Below are positions 1 through 5,100 of a stretch of 5,254 nucleotides of DNA, in pieces. Position numbers and translations under genes: made by a program. Location of the stretch: the NCBI GenBank assembly GCA_948543905.1, contig CAOVIS010000013.1, positions 11,304 to 16,557 of the forward strand, in the 5' to 3' direction. How positions within the stretch are numbered: the stretch's first letter is position 1; each line of letters starts with the position of its first letter. The notes under the pieces are model-generated. The model saw nothing but the letters and a program-made list of their open reading frames with translations. It ran no database searches and was not told the DNA's origin. This stretch comes from an uncultured Bacilli bacterium (lineage in GTDB: Bacteria; Bacillota_I; Bacilli_A; RF39; UBA660).

Positions 1-1
1 A

Positions 2-802
2 GACTATAGCGTTTGCTATAAGGCATCTACTAGAACCAGTAGTACTAAAATAATATTTATTAAAACTCTTGAAAAACAAGCTCTATATTTATTAGAAGGA
101 ACTAAAGAAAATGGTATTTATAATAGTTTTGATATCAAAGTTAACTTCTATGATTCTAAAGATAATGAACTACCAGAAGATACAGAATATTTTAAAAATA
201 TACTTTTCGCCGATGAATTTGGCATTTCAACTTCTGAAGCTCATAAATATCGTCAAAATTTTAAAGAATATGCTTTATTCTTAAGTCGCAAAAAAACAGA
301 ACACAAAATGGCCAATAAAAATACTGACTTAAAAGAAATAGATTTATTACACTTCTCTAGCCCTTTTCAATTAACTAATTTTAAAGAATTTTTAAATATT
401 GAATATCAAAAAACTAGCATGGTAGTTTTAAAAAACTTGATCGGAATAGAATATTCTAATATAAATTATGAATGTCTTAATCGTATTGATATTATTTTAC
501 CAAATCTAATAAATGCCATAGGAATAGATGGCCAAGTAATAATATCCCAAAATATAATTGACAATTTAACTCCGGTTTTAACTGGTGAAGAAGCTGACAG
601 TTTTAATTTAAAAGGTCTTATCATAAAAAGAACTAATAATGAATTTATCATGTATTGGACTGAAATTACTCGCGATACTATAAATATAGTTCAAAAAAGG
701 CTTCAAGATAACGAAATACAAGCTATTTATATCGCGAATCCTCAAAATAAATATGTCGAAGGCTTAAGTGAATTTTTTTACCAAAATAAAAGAAATCGAT
801 AA
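2..802 (+). CDS. Hypothetical protein, 3' part only (5' end off the window)
   Basis: The frame is open from base 2 to the TAA at 800-802, giving 266 visible residues with no stop. The ATG at 308 is therefore probably internal: no Shine-Dalgarno sequence precedes it, and the frame upstream reads as ordinary coding sequence (for example NSFDIKVNFYDSKDNELPED, then ADEFGISTSEAHKYRQNFKE). I do not recognise the family. The protein looks soluble: it is rich in Lys, Asn, Ile and Glu, has no membrane segment or signal peptide in the visible part, and no clear catalytic motif. The segment EFGISTSEAHKYRQNFKEYA, about 73-92 residues into the visible part, could be helical and perhaps DNA-binding-like, but that is a guess. 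The C-terminus (YQNKRNR) is basic. The gene ends five bases before the deformylase remnant, so the two may have been joined by a deletion. That this is a real coding frame is fairly sure; the function is unknown. Confidence 0.7.
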   Translation, partial: DYSVCYKASTRTSSTKIIFIKTLEKQALYLLEGTKENGIYNSFDIKVNFYDSKDNELPEDTEYFKNILFADEFGISTSEAHKYRQNFKEYALFLSRKKTEHKMANKNTDLKEIDLLHFSSPFQLTNFKEFLNIEYQKTSMVVLKNLIGIEYSNINYECLNRIDIILPNLINAIGIDGQVIISQNIIDNLTPVLTGEEADSFNLKGLIIKRTNNEFIMYWTEITRDTINIVQKRLQDNEIQAIYIANPQNKYVEGLSEFFYQNKRNR

Positions 803-807
803 AATAA

Positions 808-1008
808 ATGAATAGAAAGAATTTAGAACGTAAAACAATAGAAGGATTTGAAGCAACTGTATTCTCTCATGAATATGACCATTTAAATGGTATTCTTCAT
901 ATGGACAAATAAAAGGAACTATTTAAAATGACTTTAGAAGAAATGCAAATTTATCGCAATAGTCATACTTATCAGATAATATCCAAAGATATAAGCCCTA
1001 AAAGATAA
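808..1008 (+). pseudogene. def: Peptide deformylase C-terminal remnant with in-frame stop
   Basis: The frame from the ATG at 808 reads EGFEATVFSHEYDHLNGI and then LHMDK before a TAA at 910-912. HEYDH followed by LNGILHMD is the third conserved motif of peptide deformylase, whose two histidines bind the catalytic metal and whose glutamate acts in catalysis. Past the TAA the same frame continues KELFKMTLEEMQIYRNSHTY, then QIISKD, and stops at 1006-1008. From memory this resembles the C-terminal tail that follows LHMD in many Firmicutes deformylases, so the two parts form one broken gene. The other conserved motifs (GxGxAAxQ and EGCxS) are absent and a stop lies directly before the ATG. Only about 66 codons remain of a protein normally 150-200 residues long. 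It cannot be an active deformylase. A working copy is expected elsewhere, since the enzyme removes the formyl group from new proteins and is usually essential. Confidence 0.8.
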
Positions 1009-1100
1009 AAAACAAGAAATTATCTTGTATATATCTAAAAAATATGATAATATTAACTTTAGTAAGTGTTAGGTTTTATCCTAATGCCTGCTTCTTAACA

Positions 1101-1136
1101 AAATGCGGACATTGAATACCAATGCCCATTTTTTTT
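1101..1136 (+). terminator. Probable intrinsic terminator after the deformylase remnant
   Basis: CATTG (1110-1114) pairs with CAATG (1120-1124) around the loop AATAC. The stem extends through one mismatch to GG (1107-1108) with CC (1126-1127). A run of eight T follows (1129-1136). The A's at 1100-1103 could also pair with the T-run. The helix is short and interrupted, so efficiency is uncertain. It is placed to end transcripts from the left-hand gene. Confidence 0.5.
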
Positions 1137-1404
1137 ATTCTTTTTTAAAATTACTTTTAAGTGAACTATCATAAGCACTCACTCCTCTCTAACCAAAACC
1201 CCTTAAGAGATTATAATTAAAAAGGACAAATACCCCTGATGGCAGACATTAGCCTTAACGCTTAAATTAACTATAACAAACGTTTACAATTTGGTCAAGA
1301 AAAACTTAATACTTATTTATAATATTTAGAATTATCATTTTTACCTAGAAGATAATCAGCACTTAGACTTAATTTATTTCATAGTTATAAATTTTGTAGT
1401 AGGC

Positions 1405-1432
1405 GCAAAATGATATATAAAAAATATTTTGC
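1405..1432. repeat. Inverted repeat GCAAAAT / ATTTTGC
   Basis: GCAAAAT (1405-1411) and ATTTTGC (1426-1432) form a perfect 7-base-pair inverted repeat around a 14-base AT-rich loop. It lies downstream of the minus-strand XRE gene, but no T-run follows on that strand, so it is not a typical intrinsic terminator. It could still stabilise the 3' end of that transcript. In DNA this AT-rich it may be chance. Confidence 0.3.
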
Positions 1433-1486
1433 TCACTATAGATTGGACGAATAACAAGCTTAAAGTCGTATAAATATTTTAGAAAC

Positions 1487-1702
1487 TTAAGCATTATTAT
1501 TTTTAATATTGGCTATTTTTTTAACTTCAAAAACAATCTCTCTATCTGTTAAATCAAGAGCGGTCACAATTTTAGCAAAAGTATCTAAAGTTGGTGTATT
1601 GATATCATTTTCAATTCTAAAAATCGTTTTTCGGTCTAAGCCTGTTATCTTTTCTAATTTCTCTTGACTTATATTCTTTCTTATTCTGTATTCTTTTAGC
1701 AT
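1487..1702 (-). CDS. XRE-family helix-turn-helix transcriptional regulator (71 aa)
   Basis: This is a small DNA-binding protein of the Cro/C1 (XRE, HTH_3) type. Residues 2-56 make up the five-helix domain: LKEYRIRKNISQEKLEKITG holds helix 1 and the start of the motif, and the recognition helix follows in LDRKTIFRIENDINTPTLDT. The SQEKL and RIENDxxxPTLDT signatures are typical. A short Lys/Asn-rich tail (58-71) follows, with no sensor or dimerisation domain. The ATG at 1702 is preceded by AGGTGA (minus strand, 1715 to 1710). The gene diverges from the surface-protein gene, and the 118-base gap carries three related dyads, which suggests it represses that gene and perhaps itself. Its own promoter is unclear: TATAAC (1775 to 1770) and an extended -10 TGG-TACTAT (1729 to 1721) are candidates, but neither has a good -35, and the second would put the start almost on the ribosome site. 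An antitoxin role is possible, but no convincing toxin gene is adjacent. Confidence 0.85.
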   Translation of the reverse strand: MLKEYRIRKNISQEKLEKITGLDRKTIFRIENDINTPTLDTFAKIVTALDLTDREIVFEVKKIANIKNNNA

Positions 1703-1725
1703 TATATTTCACCTATAAGAATAGT

Positions 1726-1801
1726 ACCAAACTTGCCACAATAAAACATTGACAAATTTGCCCCATAATGTTATAATTTTAAAAAGTGGGGCATATGTGC
1801 C
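1726..1801. promoter_or_regulatory. Three dyad elements, candidate XRE operators
   Basis: Three related 12-base elements lie between the divergent genes. O1 is ACCAAACTTGCC (1726-1737), O2 is GACAAATTTGCC (1751-1762) and O3 is GGCATATGTGCC (1790-1801). O2 and O3 are near-perfect dyads (5 of 6 pairs); O1 is weaker. Reading O1 and O2 on the minus strand and O3 on the plus strand, the 13-base versions share TGKGGCAWRTKTG, with O1/O2 and O2/O3 each matching at 11 of 13. O2 covers the -35 hexamer of the surface-protein promoter, and O3 sits just past the expected start site. O1 lies towards the XRE gene. This is a typical layout for repression and autoregulation. That the neighbouring XRE protein binds here is inferred. 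Confidence 0.6.
1749..1777 (+). promoter_or_regulatory. Consensus sigma-A type promoter of the surface-protein gene
   Basis: A perfect -35 TTGACA (1749-1754) is followed after exactly 17 bases by a perfect -10 TATAAT (1772-1777). The transcript would start near 1783-1786, leaving a leader of about 36 bases before the GTG at 1821. A promoter this strong is usually held down by a repressor, which fits the overlapping operator-like dyads. Confidence 0.85.
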
Positions 1802-1820
1802 TCAATAAGGAGCTGTTATA

Positions 1821-3143
1821 GTGAAAAAAAGTAAAAAGACATTGTTAGTATCTTGTATGTTATTAACAGGAGTATTAAGTATGTCTTTATATATTAAAGA
1901 TAATACAAGTAAATTTATATCAATAGAAGAGATTAAAGATAATAGAGCCATGGCTTTCTACATTGAGAAAGATGGTATATATGAATCAACAAATACTTTC
2001 CCAACATCAGGTTACAAATTAAATGAAGAAAAATCAATCTGTAGTAATGGAGCAAAACCATCAATGGCTAGTGACTATTCTATAAATATTACTAACTTAA
2101 ATGGAAGCACTAATTGTTACTTATATTTTGATAAACTAAATGGCTTAATTCTAGCTGATGAAATAAAAAAACAATCCAAAGGAGAAAAGACAAGCTTTAG
2201 TGGTATAGCAACAGAGAGTGATACAGGGGTATATACAGCCCCAGATGATTATGGAACATCATACTATTTTAGAGGCTTAGAAGGAAGTTTAAATAACTGG
2301 GTAGAATTTGCCGGATTTTATTGGCGAATAATTAGAATAAATGGAAATGGTACAATTCGTATGATATATCAAGGAGAGGCAAAAGGAGATATATCAAGTT
2401 CTAACAAAACAGGAACAACAACCATGATAAATGAAACTCTATATGTATTTAATAATGCACTTGTTGATAATACATTTGTGGGATATATGAATAGCATAAA
2501 TAATGGTGACAATACCACTAATTATGAACAAGCTCATAGTAATTTATATAATAGCAACGTTAAAACAGAAATAGATAAATGGTATAAAACAAATATTATA
2601 GACAAAGGATATGGAAATTATGCAGATAATAAAACTGGTTTTTGCAATGATCGAAGCATAAATACTGGAAATGAAATTTGGTTAACAAATGATACGAAAA
2701 GTGGATATGGAAAAAACGCAACTGCTTACGGACCTTATGGAAGAAGTATGAAAAATTCAAGTATAAGAAATGTTCAATTACCATCACTAAAATGTATTAA
2801 TAAAGAAATAGATTTATTTACAATAAATACAGAAGATATTGGAAATCACAAATTGAAATATCCCGTTGGAATGATAACAAGTGATGAAATAATATTTGCA
2901 GGAAGCTTTGGACACATCAAAAATAGTACACATTATTTATATACAGCAAGTAAATATTGGACCTTATCTCCCTCTAGTTATGGCAGCAGCTATGCTACAG
3001 TTTTTTCGATAGATTCATTTGGAGCTATTTATTCTGAACGTGTTAATACTAAAAATGGCCTTAGACCAGTCATAAATCTCCGTGCTGATATTCCTTTTTC
3101 AGGTGATGGTTCGGAAGTCTCTCCCTATAAAATAGTATCTTAA
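1821..3143 (+). CDS. Secreted or membrane-anchored surface protein, DUF6273-like C-terminus (440 aa)
   Basis: The GTG start is set by AAGGAG (1807-1812), eight bases upstream. Residues 1-6 are basic (MKKSKK) and about 7-25 are hydrophobic, giving a signal peptide or N-terminal anchor; the rest is extracellular. Residues about 44-105 form a small domain with a probable C74-C99 disulfide, ending NCYLYFDK. A middle region (about 145-260) starts YYFRG and contains FAGFYWRIIRINGNGTIRMI. Cys275 and Cys325 may form a second pair. The C-terminus (about 345-440) has YPVGMITSDEIIFAG, then YWTLSPSS, a repeat-like stretch with SIDSFG, and LRPVINLRAD, ending GDGSEVSPYKI. This resembles the DUF6273 and formylglycine-enzyme/C-type-lectin-like folds found in large surface proteins of gut Firmicutes. 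No catalytic site, LPXTG or repeat stalk is visible. A role in adhesion or ligand binding is inferred. The gene is probably monocistronic; no terminator is evident before the next promoter. Confidence 0.75.
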   Translation: MKKSKKTLLVSCMLLTGVLSMSLYIKDNTSKFISIEEIKDNRAMAFYIEKDGIYESTNTFPTSGYKLNEEKSICSNGAKPSMASDYSINITNLNGSTNCYLYFDKLNGLILADEIKKQSKGEKTSFSGIATESDTGVYTAPDDYGTSYYFRGLEGSLNNWVEFAGFYWRIIRINGNGTIRMIYQGEAKGDISSSNKTGTTTMINETLYVFNNALVDNTFVGYMNSINNGDNTTNYEQAHSNLYNSNVKTEIDKWYKTNIIDKGYGNYADNKTGFCNDRSINTGNEIWLTNDTKSGYGKNATAYGPYGRSMKNSSIRNVQLPSLKCINKEIDLFTINTEDIGNHKLKYPVGMITSDEIIFAGSFGHIKNSTHYLYTASKYWTLSPSSYGSSYATVFSIDSFGAIYSERVNTKNGLRPVINLRADIPFSGDGSEVSPYKIVS

Positions 3144-3155
3144 TAAAAATTATAG

Positions 3156-3184
3156 TTGCAATTTTCCTAATTAAATGTTAAAAT
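3156..3184 (+). promoter_or_regulatory. Promoter of the T-box / pheST operon
   Basis: TTGCAA (3156-3161, 4 of 6 consensus bases) and TAAAAT (3179-3184, 5 of 6) are separated by 17 bases. The start site would fall near 3190-3192, shortly before the first helix of the T-box leader. It lies 12 bases after the surface-protein stop with no terminator between, so some readthrough from that gene is possible. Confidence 0.65.
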
Positions 3185-3194
3185 AATCACATAA

Positions 3195-3405
3195 ACGTTG
3201 ATTGAGTACTTAGTAGATTTATTTAATTCTAAAAAGAGATTAGATATCATAGGCTGAAAGTATCTAAAGACAATAAATAAACTCGAATTTCATGCTTAGG
3301 AGTTTTAATAGTATGTCGTGCTATAAACGAAATAAAGAGCTAGTAAGTCCTAGAAGTTGGGTGGTACCGCGATTCTATATCGTCCCAATATTCTAGGCTT
3401 TTTTT
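3195..3405 (+). promoter_or_regulatory. T-box leader, tRNA-Phe specific
   Basis: This leader senses the charging state of tRNA. The T-box core GGGTGGTACCGCG (3359-3371) is a full match to the consensus, followed by CGTCCC at 3381-3386. The UGGU bulge (3362-3365) ends in U, which fits the A discriminator base of tRNA-Phe. Stem I can be drawn: TTGAGTA (3202-3208) with TGCTTAG (3293-3299, with wobbles), an AGTA S-turn (3212-3215) facing GAA (3285-3287), TTTATTT (3218-3224) with AAATAAA (3275-3281), and the upper hairpin TTAGATA (3240-3246) with TATCTAA (3261-3267). In the specifier loop GAAT is followed by TTC (3289-3291) and then A, the usual spacing for a codon, here Phe. This agrees with pheS and pheT downstream. 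Uncharged tRNA-Phe should stabilise the antiterminator and let transcription continue. Confidence 0.95.
3349..3405 (+). terminator. Conditional terminator of the T-box leader
   Basis: CCTAGAA (3349-3355) pairs with TTCTAGG (3391-3397), and TTGGG (3357-3361) with CCCAA (3384-3388), followed by seven T (3399-3405). The 5' strand of this hairpin overlaps the T-box core, so it and the antiterminator exclude each other. It should stop transcription before the DUF218 gene when tRNA-Phe is charged. Confidence 0.9.
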
Positions 3406-3423
3406 AGTATTTGGAGGTGGTTT

Positions 3424-3741
3424 ATGACAGATTTAGAATTAGCTAAAATTCTTTGGGATTATATGCATCTGAATATGAAAATTCACAAATGTGATTGTAT
3501 TATAGGACTTGGGTGTAATGATTTTGCCGTTCCCCAAAAATGTGCAGAACTCTATCAAAAAGGCTATGCTAATATAATAATTTTTTCCGGTGGAAGAGGA
3601 AAATGCACTGAAAGTTGGGAAAAAAATGAATCTGAAAAGTTTTATGATATTGCTATTTCTTTAGGTGTTCCTAAAAACAAAATTTACCTAGAAAACAAAT
3701 CAACTAATACTGGTGATAATTTTAAATTTACAAAAAAATGA
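3424..3741 (+). CDS. DUF218/YdcF-family protein, N-terminal half (frame broken)
   Basis: The ATG follows a strong GGAGG (3413-3417). The 105 residues match the first half of the DUF218 (YdcF/SanA/ElyC) fold: a buried strand CDCIIGLGCND (23-33), PQKCAELYQKGYANIIIFSG (37-56) with SGG before a loop, an acidic helix start NESEKFYDIA (68-77), GVPKNKIYLE (81-90) and STNTGDNF (93-100). In the family the glycine-rich loop, the Glu and the NT-x-x-N region line the active or ligand site. Some members act in envelope or peptidoglycan-related functions, but the reaction is generally unknown. No signal peptide is present, so this form is cytoplasmic. The reading stops at TGA (3739-3741) in the middle of a helix; the other half continues in the -1 frame. 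It is the first gene after the T-box, so it should respond to Phe-tRNA charging. The family call is sure; whether this half works alone is doubtful. Confidence 0.85.
   Translation: MTDLELAKILWDYMHLNMKIHKCDCIIGLGCNDFAVPQKCAELYQKGYANIIIFSGGRGKCTESWEKNESEKFYDIAISLGVPKNKIYLENKSTNTGDNFKFTKK
3732..3741 (+). other. In-phase A AAA AAA slippery tract followed by TGA
   Basis: Seven A (3732-3738) sit in the zero frame as A AAA AAA directly before TGA. This is the X XXY YYZ form used for -1 ribosomal frameshifting, and A-runs also cause RNA polymerase slippage. A one-base backward slip, or one extra A, would fuse FTKK to MIEEKKLN without a gap and give a 219-residue protein of normal family length. No convincing downstream hairpin is visible; GGTGA at 3712-3716 is a weak possible upstream stimulator. 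A sequencing error or a true inactivating deletion would look the same. Confidence 0.5.
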
Positions 3742-4082
3742 TAGAAGAAAAGAAACTAAATATAAATTCATTTTTAATAGTTCAGAAACCTTATATGGAA
3801 AGAAGATGCTATGCAACATTTAAAAAAGTATTTCCTGATGAAGAGTGTGTAGTTACTAGTGAGACCATAGAAATGGATAAGTATTTTAAAAGATACGCAG
3901 AAATAAATGGGGATTATAAAGAAGCAATTGCTATTTTGGTTGGAGATGTACAGCGTATGAAATTATATGCGCAAAAAGGCTATCAAATAGAGCAATCTAT
4001 ACCAAATACTGTGTGGGAAGCATATTTAGAGTTAGCAAAAAGAGGTTATAATAAATATATAATAGAATTAGGAGAAAAATAG
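3738..4082 (+). CDS. DUF218/YdcF-family protein, C-terminal half (-1 frame)
   Basis: This 114-codon frame supplies the second half of the DUF218 domain: SFLIVQKPYMERRCYATFKK (11-30), in which KPYMERR with ATFKK is typical of this subgroup, then AIAILVGDVQRMKLYAQKGY (63-82), IEQSIPNTVWEAY (84-96) and a final GYNKYIIELG. Its ATG overlaps the upstream stop as ATGA, which would permit stop-start coupling. However, there is no Shine-Dalgarno, and a half-domain starting in mid-helix is unlikely to fold alone. It is better read as the continuation of the frame starting at 3424, either through slippage on the A-tract or as part of a disrupted gene. Sequence conservation past the break looks intact, with no further stops, which argues for a very recent break or for functional frameshifting. 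It ends four bases before pheS, and its final codons contain the pheS ribosome-binding site. Confidence 0.75.
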   Translation: MIEEKKLNINSFLIVQKPYMERRCYATFKKVFPDEECVVTSETIEMDKYFKRYAEINGDYKEAIAILVGDVQRMKLYAQKGYQIEQSIPNTVWEAYLELAKRGYNKYIIELGEK

Positions 4083-4085
4083 ATT

Positions 4086-5090
4086 ATGGAAGAAAAATTA
4101 TTAAATATTAAAAAAAATTTAGAAAAATCTTTAAAAAGTGCTAAAAAAGAGGCTGATATTGCCAATATCAAAGCTGAATTTTTAGGTAAAAAAAGTGAAA
4201 TGCAAAACTTATTATCTTCTCTTAAAGATATGAATATTGAAGATAAAAAGAAATATGGCAGTCTAATTAACAAAATAAAAAAAGAATTAGAAGAGACAAT
4301 TATAAAAGCTTTAGATAATTTAAATGAAACTGAAGTTAAATTTGATGATACAACAGATTATCAAGTTAAAAGCGGTTCTCTCCACCCCGTAACAATTGTT
4401 GCTAAAGAAGTAACAGACATCATGAAAAGAATGGGCTTTACAGTTGTAAGTGGTCCTGAAATGGAAAGTGAATACTATAATTTTGAGGCTTTAAATGTTC
4501 CTAAAGACCACCCTGCTCGTGATATGCAAGATACCTATTATCTAGATAATGGCATGCTTCTTCGAACCCAAACTAGTGATAATCAGATTCATGCGATGGA
4601 AAATTATGGAGCTCCTCTAAGAATATGTGCTCCTGGTCGTACTTTTCGCAATGAAGATTTAGATGCCAATCATGAAAATACTTTTTTTCAAATTGAAGGT
4701 ATGGTAATCGATAAAGGCGTTTCCATTGAGAATTTAATGTATGTCATGCAAGTAATCTTAAGTGAAGTATTTAAAAGTGACATAAAAGTACGTTTACGTC
4801 CTGGGTTTTTCCCCTTTACTGAACCTAGTTATGAAATGGATATTAGTTGTGTTATGTGTGGGGGCAAAGGCTGTCCAACTTGTAAAAATGCTGGATGGAT
4901 TGAACTTATCGGATGTGGTATGATTCATCCTAATGTTCTTCGCTCTGGTGGCATCGACCCTGAAGAATACACGGGTTTTGCTTTTGGCATAGGCCTAACA
5001 AGACTTGCTATGATGAAATATAAAGTTGGCGATATCAGAGTATTTAACAGTGGTGATATTCGTTACTTAAAAGAATTTAATATAGATTAG
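4086..5090 (+). CDS. pheS: Phenylalanine--tRNA ligase alpha subunit
   Basis: PheS is the catalytic subunit of the cytoplasmic (alpha-beta)2 enzyme that attaches phenylalanine to tRNA-Phe using ATP. The 334-residue length is normal. Residues 1-85 form the Lys/Glu-rich N-terminal coiled coil that contacts tRNA. The class II catalytic domain follows: HPVTIVAKEV (100-109), LLRTQTS (158-164), motif 2 with APGRTFRNEDLDANHENTFF (182-201) then QIEG, FFPFTEPS (241-248) and motif 3 GFAFGIGLTRLAMM (297-310) leading to GDIR. Between them, Cys255, Cys258, Cys263 and Cys266 form a CxxC-type knuckle, a feature of many Firmicutes PheS proteins that is absent from E. coli. GMIHPNVL (278-285) is typical. AGGAGA (4070-4075) lies ten bases before the ATG, inside the end of the DUF218 frame, so the genes are tightly linked. 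Expression should follow the T-box upstream. No key residue seems missing. Confidence 0.98.
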   Translation: MEEKLLNIKKNLEKSLKSAKKEADIANIKAEFLGKKSEMQNLLSSLKDMNIEDKKKYGSLINKIKKELEETIIKALDNLNETEVKFDDTTDYQVKSGSLHPVTIVAKEVTDIMKRMGFTVVSGPEMESEYYNFEALNVPKDHPARDMQDTYYLDNGMLLRTQTSDNQIHAMENYGAPLRICAPGRTFRNEDLDANHENTFFQIEGMVIDKGVSIENLMYVMQVILSEVFKSDIKVRLRPGFFPFTEPSYEMDISCVMCGGKGCPTCKNAGWIELIGCGMIHPNVLRSGGIDPEEYTGFAFGIGLTRLAMMKYKVGDIRVFNSGDIRYLKEFNID

Positions 5091-5100
5091 GAGACAAAAA

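Larger units (their letters stand above)
1009..1486. other. Gene-free stretch with decayed sequence
   Basis: No intact gene is convincing in these 478 bases. They contain a small hairpin (ACAAGA 1012-1017 with TCTTGT 1023-1028) and a second one (TTAGG 1069-1073 with CCTAA 1080-1084), neither followed by a T-run. A probable terminator lies at 1101-1136. Also present are a 25-codon minus-strand frame behind a good Shine-Dalgarno (1172 to 1095), a plus-strand frame of coding-like character interrupted by three TAA stops before its final TAA (1239-1454), and a 41-codon minus-strand frame overlapping the end of the XRE gene (1494 to 1369). An inverted repeat lies at 1405-1432. The stretch follows a deformylase fossil, so it reads best as decaying accessory DNA. 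Confidence 0.5.

Noticed and set aside
466..651. Minus-strand 61-codon frame
   Set aside because: It lies wholly inside the left-hand gene, has no family resemblance and no ribosome-binding site that I could see; a shadow frame.
308..802. A 164-residue gene starting at the ATG at 308
   Set aside because: The same frame is open back to base 2, reads as coding sequence and there is no ribosome-binding site before 308; the ATG is taken as internal.
1012..1028. Hairpin ACAAGA / TCTTGT as a terminator for the deformylase remnant
   Set aside because: Six weak base pairs and no T-run follow it.
1845..1856. Lipobox-like LVSC at residues 9-12 of the surface protein
   Set aside because: Only about five residues separate it from the basic start, too short for a lipoprotein signal; the hydrophobic core continues well past the Cys, so a plain signal or anchor fits better.
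2596..2787. Minus-strand 63-codon frame rich in His, Phe and Tyr
   Set aside because: It is the antisense shadow of the surface-protein gene, with a composition that follows from the opposite strand's codons.
3739..3741. TGA read as Trp (code 4) to rescue the DUF218 frame
   Set aside because: The next codon is TAG, so the frame would still end; TGG is used for Trp in other genes here.
4046..4273. Minus-strand 75-codon frame that looks hydrophobic
   Set aside because: It is the antisense of the Lys/Glu-rich PheS N-terminus, which always gives Phe/Leu/Ser-rich shadows.
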